From Bog-113 sp963752695 (GTDB taxonomy: Bacteria > Acidobacteriota > Terriglobia > Bryobacterales > Bryobacteraceae), in assembly GCA_963752695.1 (NCBI GenBank), contig CAVVZB010000004.1, positions 180,444 through 244,443 on the forward strand: a DNA stretch of 64,000 nucleotides, in the 5' to 3' direction. Below the pieces are notes generated by a model, which was not told the origin of the DNA, ran no database searches, and saw nothing but the letters and a program-made list of their open reading frames with translations. Positions within the stretch are counted from its first letter, which is position 1; each line of letters opens with the position of its first letter. This document shows, one piece after another, positions 42,891 through 53,318 of this stretch. The translations under genes were made by a program, and so were the position numbers.

Positions 42891-45843
42891 GTGCGAATCC
42901 TGGTCTTTGCGCTTATGTCTCTTATCTCCAGCTCTCGGGGCTCCGTCACGGCATCTGCCCCCGAGATTGTGAGAGACAACCACGCCCAATGGAACGCCGC
43001 GAACGGATTCCGCGGCGGACATGTTTACTCGATAGCCCAGACGCGGGACGGCTATCTATGGATTGGTACAGCGAGCGGTCTGGTACGCTTCGATGGTTTA
43101 AGCTTCGCGCCCATTCACCAGAATAGTTTTGACGCCCAGGTGAATCCGTCCATTGTAGGCGTCGCCACCGATGATGACGGTCAACTCTGGGCAACCAATG
43201 GCCTACAGATGTTTCGCAGCCGCGCCGGCCAATTAGAAAACGGTATACCGGGGATGGGCCCGCAACCCTATCAGGACATTCTCATCTCAAGAGCACAATA
43301 TGGAGGACTTCTCTTCAGTGCCGGGTTCGAGGGAGTCTTTTCTTATCGTAAAGGCAAGCCGGTCCGAATGGTGAGACCGCGCGAGCTCCGTAGCGGTTCG
43401 CTTGCGCTACAGCAAACTGTGGACGGCACTCTCTGGATAGGTACGCATACGGGCCTGTTCTCAGCGACCCCAACCGGCAAAAAAGCCGTGAAGCGAATTG
43501 AATCGCTCCCCGACGCCAAGGTGAATGCCATTCTTCCGACGCAAAGGGGGAGCTCTGCTAGTTGCCACGGACAAAGGGCTTTGGGCGCTGGAGGGCGGAA
43601 AAGTAAGCCAAGTTGGTATATCTTCGGCTCTCAAGTCTCGCGAAGTGCTTGCGTTGACCAACGACGTGTATGGAAATGTATGGATCGGAACGGATGTGGG
43701 TCTCTTCAAGGCTAACGTTGCTGACGCCAATCACCATCCAGATTTTCAAGCCATTGAGCGGCTAACCGATCACTCAACGGTAACGGCGTTGTTTGAAGAC
43801 CGGGAAGGGAGTATCTGGGTTGGCCGGTTGGATGGGATTGAGCGGTACCGGGAAAATGCGTTCACTACGTACCTGTTATCGCAACGTTCACGCGCAGCAA
43901 ATGGCGGACCGGTGTATGTCGATGACCAGGCGCGGACGTGGTTCGGCCCATCGCAAGGCGGATTATCCTGGTTTCGCGGAACCCAGTCTGGGCAGGTCGA
44001 CCTTCCTGGCCCGACAAGCGACGGCGTTTATTCTATATCGGGCGGGGATGGTGAGATCTGGGTAGGCAGGAAGCGTGGCGGGCTCACGCGGCTCCGGTTC
44101 AACGGTGGACCTCCACAACAGTTGACCTATACAGTACGCGACGGGCTTGCCCCGGGGCCGATCTATTCTGTATACCGGAGCAATGATGGAAAGGTCTGGG
44201 CAGGCAGTCTTAATGGAGGTTTGTCTCGAATCCGCCGCGGCGCTCTGGAAACCTTCACAACTAAAGACGGCCTACCATCGAATACAATTTCAGCGATCGT
44301 CGAAAAAGACTCAAGTACGTTTGTTGGCACACCGAATGGCTTAGGGGAGTTAAGAGACAATCGTTGGTTCACTTACACCGTTGCCGACGGGATGCCTCCG
44401 GGAAGTGTCACTTCTCTGTTGGGCGACCGCGATGGGACACTTTGGATCGGTACCACGAAAGGCCTCTGTTTCCTACGTTCCGGCACCGTTCGTGTTCCAG
44501 CCCGAGTCCCTGATCCCTTATCTGAAGAGATCCTTGGCATAGCGGAAGGCGAAGGCGCCTGGTTGTGGGTTTCTACCCCGGATCGTGTTTTGCGCGTAAG
44601 CAAAAGTGCTTTGTTCGGAAATGGCGTGGAGGATAGCGATTACCGAGAGTACGGAGTTGCCGACGGACTGCCAAGTGCCGAAGGTGTGAAGCGAAGCCGG
44701 TCCGTGGTGGGAGACAATAGAGGGCGGGTTTGGTTTTCCTTGGGCGGCGGGATTTCAGTTGTGCAACCTTCAGTCATCCGGCGACAGTCCATTCCAGCTG
44801 CCATCCAACTGGAAGGATTATTGGTCGACGAGCGAGCGATTTCGCTCAGCGGCCCCGCACGTATTGCGCCCGGCCACCATCGGCTCACGTTTCAGTTCGC
44901 GAGTGTGAGCTTGGATAATCCTGATCAAATCCGGTACCGTTACTGCCTGAGTAATTACGATTCTTCCTGGAGTGAACCGGTTGCTGTTCGAGAAGCAACC
45001 TACACAAACCTGCCGCCGGGAGCGTTTCGATTTCGAGTGATGGCGCGGAATCCTGATGGGCTCTGGAGCGGACAGGAAGCGAGCGTGGACCTTGATGTGG
45101 AGCCCGCCTACTGGCAGACTCACCTGTTCCAACTCGCTTGTTTAGCGGCGCTTGCCTTAGCTGGCTCAGGACTCTACCGGTTTCGAGTTCTCCAACTCAC
45201 TCGACAGTTGAATGTGCTCTTTGATGAACGAGTTGCAGAGCGGACGCGGATCGGCCGCGAACTCCACGACACCCTCCTACAGAACCTAACGGGGCTCTCG
45301 CTGCAAATTAGTGGCATAGCAAAGATCGTTACGGAGCCCCCAAAAGCTTCCGAGAAACTGCAGGAATTGAAGCGTCAGGCGGAAGACTGTGTGCGGGAAA
45401 CTCGCCGTTCCGTTTGGGACATTCGTTCGGATCGAGCCGAAATTAGAAATTTGCCGGACTCACTCAAACATTCTGGCCAGCAGTTAACGGCCGGGAAAGA
45501 AGTAAAGTTTGATTTCGTGTGCGAGGGTAGAGCTTTCGAGTTGCCGCCGGGAGTCCGCCAACACCTGCTTCGTATCGCGAGCGAGGCACTGGGAAATGCA
45601 GTGCGACATGCCCAGGCGAACAGGATCCAAATGGTTCTGAAATTCAAATCCCGAGAGATGCAATTGACTGTCACGGACGATGGTATGGGCTTTGACGTGG
45701 CGGTTAAGCGCGAACTAGCTGGTCACTTCGGGTTGGCCACCATGACGGAGCGGGCTCACCAGGTCGGCGCTTCCATCCAGATCGCGAGCACGGTGGGGAA
45801 GGGAACATCCGTTTCCCTTCGTGTGCCTAAGGTGGCTCGATAG
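42891..45843 (+). pseudogene. Two-component propeller sensor histidine kinase 2, frameshifted at a G5 run
   Basis: The product would be about 980 residues: signal peptide (about 1-24), propeller repeats (TRDGYLWIGTASGLVRFDG, DREGSIWVGRLDG), a Y_Y_Y domain, a membrane span, HisKA_3 (RTRIGRELHDTLLQ) and HATPase (EALGNAVRHA, DDGMGFD). The frame changes at GGGGG (43546-43550): the upstream frame reads VNAILPTQRG, and the continuation ALLVATDKGLWALEGG is one base further on. All other motifs are intact, so a single-base length change is the only lesion. It may be phase variation, a sequencing error or a fresh mutation. The GTG start has no strong ribosome site. Confidence 0.75.
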
Positions 45844-46481
45844 TGCCAGAAACGTTGATACGAGTTCTAATCGTCGATGACCATCCTGCTATATGCAAGG
45901 GCCTTACAGCCACGCTGGAACCTGAGCCGGATATGGAAGTGGTGGCAGTTGCGCCATCTAGGGAACAAGCGGTACGACTGTTTCGCGAACATCAACCCGA
46001 CATTACCTTGATGGACCTCGGCCTTGGCGGCGATGTTGTCGGTATTGATGCGATTCGTGAAATCCGCGCCACTCATCCCAGCGCAAGGATTATTGTTTTT
46101 TCGGCTTTGCGGGGTGACGAAGACGTCTATCAGGCGCTTCGTGCCGGTGCGATTACCTTTCTTTCCAAGGAAACTCCGGATGAGCAACTCATGGCGACCA
46201 TCCGGGACGTGCATGCCGGCAAGCGTCCTATCCCCCAAGAGATCGCGTCCAAGTTGGCTGATCGGCTGACGTTATTAAGCCTGACTGATCGCGAAACACA
46301 AGTACTGAAGCTGATCGCGGAAGGCTTGCGAAATAAAGAGATTGCTGCCGCGCTCTTCATAAGTGAGGAAACTGTCCAGGGCCACGTTAAGAAAGTACTT
46401 CGAAAGCTGAATGTGAACGATCGGACGAAAGCGGCGATCGTAGCTGCCCAGCGCGGTATTCTTCACATCCCGCAGAGCTGA
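45843..46481 (+). CDS. NarL/LuxR-family response regulator (pair of kinase 2)
   Basis: The 212-residue protein has a receiver domain with VDDHP, Asp58 in LMDLGLGG, and Lys in FLSKETP. A LuxR-type helix-turn-helix follows (TDRETQVLKLIAEGLRNKEIA, FISEETVQGHVKKVL). Its GTG start overlaps the stop of kinase 2 by one base, so the two would be translated together. It would carry the output of the propeller kinase if that kinase is functional. Confidence 0.92.
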   Translation: MPETLIRVLIVDDHPAICKGLTATLEPEPDMEVVAVAPSREQAVRLFREHQPDITLMDLGLGGDVVGIDAIREIRATHPSARIIVFSALRGDEDVYQALRAGAITFLSKETPDEQLMATIRDVHAGKRPIPQEIASKLADRLTLLSLTDRETQVLKLIAEGLRNKEIAAALFISEETVQGHVKKVLRKLNVNDRTKAAIVAAQRGILHIPQS

Positions 46482-46573
46482 TATCGGTATACCTGGAATC
46501 AGGTATATCGAGGTAACTGCAACTGGGGATTTTCAACAGGGTTCTCACGCAGCTATGGTTAAGATGCGCAAGA

Positions 46574-46957
46574 ATGCCCGAATCCTTCACCACGTCCGTA
46601 CTCGTAATTGACCACAACCCGATACTCCTCGAGGGCATATCTTCCCTTATTCGAACTGAACCAGACATGGTTCTTGCGGGCGCGGCTTCAGATTTGCAGA
46701 CTGGCCTGATACTGGTTGCGGGCGCATCCCTTGATTGTGTCCTGATTGATCTCGACGTGCCATCGGCCGCTGGCCCCGACGGAATAAGAAACCTTCGCAA
46801 AGGTGATGTCTCACTAGCCATAATCGGCCTGATCACTTATGAACTAGATGATCGGGTTTCGGAGGCGCTCAATAGCGGCGCTTCCACGATTTTGGGGAAA
46901 GATCAGATTTCTCAGTCACTCATAGAGCTCATTCGTAAGACCCGCCGAGGTTCCTAG
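46574..46957 (+). CDS. Receiver-only (single-domain) response regulator
   Basis: The 127-residue protein is a CheY-like receiver fold without an output domain. Asp59 in VLIDLDVP is the likely acceptor, and Lys is in LGKDQIS. The acidic pair near the N-terminus is IDH instead of DD, so one Mg-binding acid is lost, which would weaken ordinary phosphorylation. It may act as a phosphate sink, an adaptor or a non-phosphorylated interactor. Similarity in the first 50 residues (SLIRTEPDMVLAGAASD) suggests descent from a NarL-type regulator that lost its helix-turn-helix. Confidence 0.7.
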   Translation: MPESFTTSVLVIDHNPILLEGISSLIRTEPDMVLAGAASDLQTGLILVAGASLDCVLIDLDVPSAAGPDGIRNLRKGDVSLAIIGLITYELDDRVSEALNSGASTILGKDQISQSLIELIRKTRRGS

Positions 46958-47134
46958 CCCACTAGCCGTTTGGAGGCCTTGGCTGCCCCTGCTTTCAGGT
47001 GTCTATGATCAGGTGAATCACGAGCTCTCAAACACCCTACCTTGGGCGTTCCCAATTCTCGGTGGATGCTCGTACGCTGGAGAACAGCAAAGACGAATTC
47101 TACTAGAAACGTGTAACTCGTATGGGAGCGCAAA

Positions 47135-47581
47135 ATGATGGAGACCTCGGATGTAAATCTCGTAAAAACAGCATATAAATTAGCTGTAATCTTGCATGGC
47201 GGCTCTGAGTCCGCTGAGTCAATTGTCACCGCGGCCATCGGTGCCGTGCCCCCCAACCAATTGTCTGAAACGACCCTACTAACTGAGGTCGCCAAGGCCG
47301 CTTGGAGTCAACCAGAAGGTCTTGCCACCGTACTCGACTCGCTGAATGACCGCGACACCGCGACCATCGCCTGCGATCTTCGAAAGATCTGTGAACTCCC
47401 GCGTGCCCTTCGATATTGTTTCTCATTAAGGTTCTTGGTGGGTTTGACGTCTCACGCGTGCGGCAAACTTATTGGTTTGCGATCTGAACAAGTTGACTAC
47501 CTTGTCATGCGTTCTATGTTGTTACTTGCCAAAGCAGCAGCAGGGCGACAGGAACAGCGAATATTGACGGCGGTCCGCTGA
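47135..47581 (+). CDS. Small protein resembling sigma-70 region 4
   Basis: The 148-residue protein has a C-terminal half with LPRALRYCFSLRFLVGLTSHACGKLIGLRSEQVDYLVMRSMLLLA. This follows the spacing of the ECF sigma region 4 helix-turn-helix (LP..LR.VF.LR...GLS......LG....V.....RA). No region 2 is visible. It could be a promoter-recognition partner, an anti-sigma-like protein or simply an unrelated helical protein. A GGGAG ribosome site precedes the double ATG. It lies 17 bases upstream of the AraC gene. Confidence 0.5.
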   Translation: MMETSDVNLVKTAYKLAVILHGGSESAESIVTAAIGAVPPNQLSETTLLTEVAKAAWSQPEGLATVLDSLNDRDTATIACDLRKICELPRALRYCFSLRFLVGLTSHACGKLIGLRSEQVDYLVMRSMLLLAKAAAGRQEQRILTAVR

Positions 47582-47598
47582 TCGATCCTGGAGAACAC

Positions 47599-48564
47599 AT
47601 GATGACTTCCCGGAGTATCGGTTGTGTAACTTCCCCCGACGGTCGCTCGTCAGCGCAGGGTCCCTCGCCGATTTTGGCAATTGCTGCCGGCCCGACCACA
47701 ACTTCGGCAACAAGCGCGTCCATGCCATGGACCGGGTTTCTCCTCGAAAAGCACCTCAGTTATCCAGGAGAACGACTATCCGCGTCGATTGATCGTCCGG
47801 TTATCTCGATGTTTACAGGACAGAGTGCGTGGATTGAGTATCGCGGCGAATGCGGCCGATTTGAACCTAGTATGTTGCGCACCGGGATGATAATAGTCGC
47901 GCCGCCTGGAAACTTACCCGACATTCGCATCAAGGCTCGAATGGAAATGATTCATTGCGCGCTGGAGCAGAGCTTCGTGGACAGGATTATTGATGAGATG
48001 GATTGTCCCCCCGTTCACCGCCCTACTTTTCGCGCGGGAATTCGAGATCGGTCAATCCAGCATATCCTGGGCATGTTGATGGACGAGCTTGCCTCTAAAA
48101 CACAATCGGGTAGGTTGTACGTAGAATCTCTGGCGCATGCGCTCGCAGTCCGCTATTTGCTGCTGGATCGTCCTTCTGCACCTCACCTTGAGTCGCGCGT
48201 TTCCGGCTTGCCTCTACGCCTCCTCAATCGAGTGCGGGAGAGGATAGAAGCAAACCTTGATGCCGATTTGAGCCTGGAAAGTTTGGCGGAGGAGGCTGGA
48301 TATAGTCGAGCTCACTTCCTTCGTATGTTCCGAGTCGCCACGGGTTGCACGCCCCATCAGTATGTTCTCGATCTCCGGCTCCGCCGCGCTCAGGAGTGTC
48401 TCCGGATGAAGAACTCAAGCATGATCGATATCGCCCTGTCTTGTGGATTTTCCAGTCAATCTCACATGACTAGTGTCTTTCGACAGCGTCTGGAGATGAC
48501 CCCCGGGGAGTTCCGGCGAGATCTCAAGAATCAGATGGATCGTGGACAGCTGTCGTGTGCGTAA
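47599..48564 (+). CDS. AraC-family transcriptional regulator
   Basis: The 321-residue protein has a variable N-terminal part (about 1-200) and a C-terminal AraC double helix-turn-helix (about 205-310). The latter has LSLESLAEEAGYSRAHFLRMF and IDIALSCGFSSQSHMTSVFRQ, followed by MTPGEFRR. It binds DNA as an activator or repressor; the N-terminal part would sense an unknown ligand. It is 17 bases after the sigma-4-like gene and convergent with the XRE/PBP regulator. Confidence 0.9.
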   Translation: MMTSRSIGCVTSPDGRSSAQGPSPILAIAAGPTTTSATSASMPWTGFLLEKHLSYPGERLSASIDRPVISMFTGQSAWIEYRGECGRFEPSMLRTGMIIVAPPGNLPDIRIKARMEMIHCALEQSFVDRIIDEMDCPPVHRPTFRAGIRDRSIQHILGMLMDELASKTQSGRLYVESLAHALAVRYLLLDRPSAPHLESRVSGLPLRLLNRVRERIEANLDADLSLESLAEEAGYSRAHFLRMFRVATGCTPHQYVLDLRLRRAQECLRMKNSSMIDIALSCGFSSQSHMTSVFRQRLEMTPGEFRRDLKNQMDRGQLSCA

Positions 48565-48776
48565 CAGATATTTGAAGAACGTGTGCGCGCGAAATGCTGC
48601 GGGCTACTCGTTTACGTTACGGAGCCAGATGAAGTTCATGTGTTTAGAACTCCGACCTTATGCAAACGACGGTGAGGGGATGTGCACACCTTTCCAACTC
48701 ACGACGAATTGGAAAGATCGTCGTCGAGGTTCAGGCCTGAACACCGTGCGTCACAGAAGCCGTTCAGAACAAGGAT

Positions 48777-49898
48777 CTAGACCACCCGCTGGCCTGTCAC
48801 CCATGTGTCGTATCCACCAAGGCATTCAAGTTCACGGCGAAGTCCGGACCGGTTTAGTACAGCGAGTACCCTTTGCACCCCCGGCAAGTCGAGATGTTGC
48901 CGGCGAATCACGAGGTCGTAACGTTCGCTCGCAAGTGGGATGAAGTGAAATCCAAAGAGACGCGCAACTGCTCTGGTCGCGACGCAGCAGTCGACTGCGC
49001 GGGACTCCACTTGCCATGCCGCGGCAAGATGTCCAGCCGCCAGGCGGTCGTACCCCTGAACGTTCTGTGATTCAATACCGGCCTTTTTCAGGCATCTGTC
49101 AACCAGAACCCGGCTGCCCGATCCTTTCTCGCGATTGGCTATGGAGATGTCTTTGCGCCCGAAGTCTTCAATCCCAATAATGTGCTTAGGATTTCCCTGA
49201 GCTGTTAGGATGCCTTGTTCCCATAGGGCGAACGAAAAGACCGCCACAGAGTTCTTCGGAAAGAGGCGACGAATCTCCGCTAGATTCGACTCGCCGCTAA
49301 ACTCGTCGGTCAAGTGAGTTCCGGCGATGTGGACGCAGCCTTTCTTCAGCAGCGCCAGCGCTTGCGTGCTGTTGCGGTGAGCAAGAACCATCTCGACGCC
49401 CTCACCGCGAGCATGGCGAGCCAGAACGGAGATTCCGGGATCGCACCCTGCAATGAGAATGCGTTTATTGAAGTCATCCTCGGGCAAGAAAATCTGCACC
49501 CGAGCCTTTCCTTTCAGGTCCGCATTCTCAGCGATGATGGCATCGGAAGAGGGGAAGTGCCAGGGAACTGGATGGGCTTGAGCAGCCATCAATTTTTGAT
49601 CGACCTGGCAGAGCTGAACGGCTTGGCCCGGATGTGGACTATCGCCGCCCGGGAGAAGCATGCTCGGTGTTGAACGCAGCTTTGGATTCGGCGGTTCTTC
49701 AGCTAACGTGAAGAGTTCCTCAACGCTGGTTTCAAGTACTCGCGCAAGGCGCAACGCAACAGCGGTGTTCGGAACGTAGCTTCCTGACTCCATTGCATAG
49801 ATAGTCTGTCTGCTCACGCCGATCGTGTTCGCCAGATGGATAGCGGAAATCCCCCGCGCTGCTCTAAGCACACCCAAACTCGTTTTGATCTCAGGCAT
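48777..49898 (-). CDS. XRE helix-turn-helix regulator fused to a periplasmic-binding-protein-like domain
   Basis: The 373-residue protein has an XRE helix-turn-helix (residues about 7-62, IHLANTIGVSRQTIYAMESGSYVP). A linker and a PBP-like domain (about 130-365) follow, with ILIAGCDPGISVLARHARG, VHIAGTHLTDEFSG, NREKGSGSRVLVDRCLKK and a final AVLNRSG. Similar PBP_like domains occur in ModE/MopB-type oxyanion sensors and in excisionase-like regulators. It should bind a small ligand in the cytoplasm and control the divergent TonB receptor gene. The inner ATG is preferred to one 12 codons upstream. Confidence 0.82.
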   Translation of the reverse strand: MPEIKTSLGVLRAARGISAIHLANTIGVSRQTIYAMESGSYVPNTAVALRLARVLETSVEELFTLAEEPPNPKLRSTPSMLLPGGDSPHPGQAVQLCQVDQKLMAAQAHPVPWHFPSSDAIIAENADLKGKARVQIFLPEDDFNKRILIAGCDPGISVLARHARGEGVEMVLAHRNSTQALALLKKGCVHIAGTHLTDEFSGESNLAEIRRLFPKNSVAVFSFALWEQGILTAQGNPKHIIGIEDFGRKDISIANREKGSGSRVLVDRCLKKAGIESQNVQGYDRLAAGHLAAAWQVESRAVDCCVATRAVARLFGFHFIPLASERYDLVIRRQHLDLPGVQRVLAVLNRSGLRRELECLGGYDTWVTGQRVV

Positions 49899-49978
49899 TT
49901 GGTTCCCCAGATATTTTATACAGGGTGCGGGCATAACTTCCGTGTCGCGTATTCATTACATTGCTATTCTTGCAAGAC

Positions 49979-52900
49979 ATGAGTTGTATACGAGCTTGCC
50001 GGATCTTTGCCGCTCTCTTTGTGCCTTGTTTGGCTTGCTTCGGTCAGGCCGGAAGATCTGAACTGTTCGGAAAGGTTCAGGACCCTTCGGCCCTCGCTGT
50101 GACGGGGGCCAAGGTCTCAGCAGATGAACTTGCGACGGGTGCCAAATTCGAGGCTTTAAGCGACAACCGAGGCGACTATCATCTGCTCGGTTTGCCGCCA
50201 GGGCAGTACTCGCTCAGCGTTGAGCAGCCCGGTTTCCGAACTTATATCCAGACAGGTGTCGTTCTTCGATTGGCAGACCAGATTCAGCTTAATGTTTCTC
50301 TCCAACTCGGTCAGCCAGCGCAAACCGTTGACGTGCACGCAAAGTTGCCGCTGTTGCAAACAGCCAACGGTTCGGTGGGATTCAACGTTTCCGGCGAAGA
50401 GATCGAGACCCTTCCATTGGACGGCCGAAATTTTATCCCGCTGGTTGCCCTGTCGCCGGGCGTCGCTCTTCCCGGGGGTGGATCGTTGCTGCCCCGTATC
50501 AACGGAAGCCGTCCGCGAACCAATGAATACCTTTATGATGGCATCTCGGTCCTCCAACCGGAGCCCGGTCAAGTCGCGTTCTACCCTATCATCGACGCCA
50601 TAGAGGAATTCAAGCTCAACATCAACGCCTATTCGCCCGAATATGGGCGATCAAATGGCGGGACCGTCATGGTCATTGGCAAGTCCGGATCAAATGACCT
50701 TCATGGCACGGTCTTTGAATTCATCCGGAACGAAGACTTGAATGCACGAAACTATTTTGCGCAGCCGGGTCCCCGGCCCGAGTTTCGGCGCAATCAGTAC
50801 GGGCTGACGCTTGGCGGGCCAATCCGTAAGAACAGAACATTTTTCTTCGTGGATTGGCAGGGTACCCGTCTTCTCACAGGTCTCACAAGGTTCAGCACTG
50901 TACCGACACTCGCGCAGCGCAATGGGATCTTCACGACAACGATCTACGATCCCGCGACCAGTCCGCGCACTCCGTTTCCAAACAACACCATCCCGATGAA
51001 TCGCTTTGACTCGGTCGCACAATCGGTTCTTCAACATTACCCGGCGCCTAACCTTCCCGGAACAGCAAATAACTATGTCCGTACCGCCGTAGAGCCCGAT
51101 GGTCAGGATCAATTCGATACGCGCGTTGATCACATCTTCAGCGAGAAACACCGTATCTTCGCCCGCTACTCCTGGTTACGCGACGATGATAATCCCGCTG
51201 CGCCACTGCCGGAAGGTAGCGGCACGATCTCTATGGGCGTCATCGGACACGCCGTCACGCGCGGCGACGGGATCGCCTCAGAATACGATTGGACTCTCTC
51301 CCCCACCTTGCTGAATCAAGCCCGTTTCGGCTACACTCGGCGCAACGTCGCTCAGTCTTCATTGCAGGACGGCGGTGTGTCGATACCCGGAATACCGGCG
51401 AGTTCCTTTGCGTCCACGTTGCCCACGTTTACGGTAACAGGGCTGCAGCAAATAGGGCCTACCAGCGCCGCAAACTCAGATTTCACAACGTCCGTGACCG
51501 AATATCTCGACACGACTTCGTGGATACGCGGTCGACACACGATTAAGTTCGGAACAGATATCCGTCGCGAAGCTATCGACATTATCAACCCGCCGAACCC
51601 GACCGGGTCGTATGCCTTCACAACCACCGGAACCGATTCTTCCAAGGGGACTGGCGGCAACGCGCTGGCGTCGCTACTGCTCGGCCAAGTGAACGCCTTC
51701 ACGATTGACCTGCAGAATCGGGCTATTCAGGAACGCGCTCATATCGCGGAATTCTTCATCGGCGACGAATGGAAAGTTACGGACCGCCTCACGGTGAGTA
51801 TCGGCAGCCGCTATACGCTGAACGTCCCATCCACCGAAGTCCATAACCAGACCGCTGGATTCAACCTCAGTACGCAGGTGTTGGATTTCCCGCACACCGC
51901 GCGGGATCTTGAATGTTGCGACTTCGGTCCGCGCGTCGGACTTGCTTACCGTCTCGGCAATTCCTGGGTGATCCGGTCGGGTTACGGGATCGTTTTTTTC
52001 GAGCAGACAGGCATTACAACGCCGTTCACCACGCCTCAGTTCCCATTCGTACAGACCGTCGGCCAACAATCGCAAGACAACATTAGTCCCGCATTTATCT
52101 TGTCGAGCGGCCCCACCGTGCAGGTTGCTACGCCGAACCCAAATTCTGGCCTAGGCCAAGGCGTTTTCGGCATACAAAGAAATGCTGGCTCCGGTTATTC
52201 CCAACAGTGGAACTTAACCATCCAGAAGACAATCGGGCAGAACCTGAACTTTGAAATCGGCTATCTCGGTTCGAAGAATACGCATCTCGGCTTGCCGGAA
52301 GCCAACCTGAACCAACTCCCGGTTTCCGATCTGGCGCTTGGTCAGGCGCTGCTCGCAAAGGTGGCAAATCCGTACTACGGTCAGATTCCCGCCTCTTCGT
52401 CACTGGGCCAACCGACTATTGCGTATCAGCAACTCCTGCGAGCTTACCCTCGCTTCACTAATATCGAGCTCTACCGTGATAACGTGGGCGACTCTGAGTA
52501 CGAAGCACTGCAAATGAAACTGGAGAAACGTTTCTCGCGTGGCTTGACTCTCACGCTTGCTTACACCTTCTCAAAGTTGATCGATGACGCCTCGACCTAC
52601 TTCTCGCAAACCATCTTTACCGGACCGACGCTAACCACAATCGGCGCGGCGGATGCGTTCAACCGCAGACTGGAGCGCGATGTTTCGAGCGGCGACATCC
52701 CACGTGTATTCTCGGCCGGGTGGACATATCAGATTCCGAGATGGACAAGAATCGGACGTTTAGGAAGCGGTTGGGAACTTGCGGGCCTCGTGCGCGTTCA
52801 GGCGGGTGATGCTGTGCCGATCTCGCAGGCTACTAATTTCAACTCGGCATTCGGATACGCGCTGCAGCGCCCAAATCGCAACAGCAACCCGAACGACTTT

Positions 52901-53206
52901 GCGAACCGGAGTGCAACTGAGTGGTTCAACGTGGGCGCATTCAGCACTGCTCCCCGATTTACGCTGGGCGACAGTTCGCGAAATCCGATTCGCGGGCCCG
53001 GTCTGCAGAACGCGGATCTAATCATTGGGAACACGTTTCGCATCACGGAACGCACGAGCTTGGAACTACGCGCTGCGGCATTCAATCTAAGCAACACGCC
53101 TCCGCTAAACGATCCAAACGGATCGTTCGGCAGCGCCGCGTTTGGCGCGATTACCACGGCAGGGAACCCGAGGGACTTGGAGTTCGCCGCTAAACTACAC
53201 TTCTGA
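49979..53206 (+). CDS. Oar-like TonB-dependent outer-membrane receptor 2
   Basis: The 1075-residue protein has a signal peptide (about 1-26), a carboxypeptidase-regulatory-like domain (about 28-108; SDNRGDYHLLGLPPGQYSLS), a plug with GRNFIPLVALSPG and RTNEYLYDG, and a long barrel ending LEFAAKLHF. It shares architecture with the receptor at 3262-6777 but is clearly diverged. It probably imports the ligand sensed by the divergent XRE/PBP regulator. An upstream TTG is in frame, but the ATG before SCIRACRIF gives a standard signal peptide. Confidence 0.87.
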   Translation: MSCIRACRIFAALFVPCLACFGQAGRSELFGKVQDPSALAVTGAKVSADELATGAKFEALSDNRGDYHLLGLPPGQYSLSVEQPGFRTYIQTGVVLRLADQIQLNVSLQLGQPAQTVDVHAKLPLLQTANGSVGFNVSGEEIETLPLDGRNFIPLVALSPGVALPGGGSLLPRINGSRPRTNEYLYDGISVLQPEPGQVAFYPIIDAIEEFKLNINAYSPEYGRSNGGTVMVIGKSGSNDLHGTVFEFIRNEDLNARNYFAQPGPRPEFRRNQYGLTLGGPIRKNRTFFFVDWQGTRLLTGLTRFSTVPTLAQRNGIFTTTIYDPATSPRTPFPNNTIPMNRFDSVAQSVLQHYPAPNLPGTANNYVRTAVEPDGQDQFDTRVDHIFSEKHRIFARYSWLRDDDNPAAPLPEGSGTISMGVIGHAVTRGDGIASEYDWTLSPTLLNQARFGYTRRNVAQSSLQDGGVSIPGIPASSFASTLPTFTVTGLQQIGPTSAANSDFTTSVTEYLDTTSWIRGRHTIKFGTDIRREAIDIINPPNPTGSYAFTTTGTDSSKGTGGNALASLLLGQVNAFTIDLQNRAIQERAHIAEFFIGDEWKVTDRLTVSIGSRYTLNVPSTEVHNQTAGFNLSTQVLDFPHTARDLECCDFGPRVGLAYRLGNSWVIRSGYGIVFFEQTGITTPFTTPQFPFVQTVGQQSQDNISPAFILSSGPTVQVATPNPNSGLGQGVFGIQRNAGSGYSQQWNLTIQKTIGQNLNFEIGYLGSKNTHLGLPEANLNQLPVSDLALGQALLAKVANPYYGQIPASSSLGQPTIAYQQLLRAYPRFTNIELYRDNVGDSEYEALQMKLEKRFSRGLTLTLAYTFSKLIDDASTYFSQTIFTGPTLTTIGAADAFNRRLERDVSSGDIPRVFSAGWTYQIPRWTRIGRLGSGWELAGLVRVQAGDAVPISQATNFNSAFGYALQRPNRNSNPNDFANRSATEWFNVGAFSTAPRFTLGDSSRNPIRGPGLQNADLIIGNTFRITERTSLELRAAAFNLSNTPPLNDPNGSFGSAAFGAITTAGNPRDLEFAAKLHF

Positions 53207-53283
53207 CACCGCGACGGAACGGCCGCTCAACTCGCTCTTCTTTCGACGCTTGGGCGCTCGGACCAACTAGTCAGGCAATTTGA

Positions 53284-53312
53284 TTGATACAAAGTACTTT
53301 ACAGTGTAGACT
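53284..53312 (+). promoter_or_regulatory. Promoter giving a probably leaderless radical SAM transcript
   Basis: TTGATA (5/6) and TAGACT (4/6) are spaced by exactly 17 bases. The -10 ends six bases before the ATG at 53319, so transcription would start at or next to the A of the start codon. No ribosome site is present. Confidence 0.55.
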
Positions 53313-53318
53313 AGTTGA

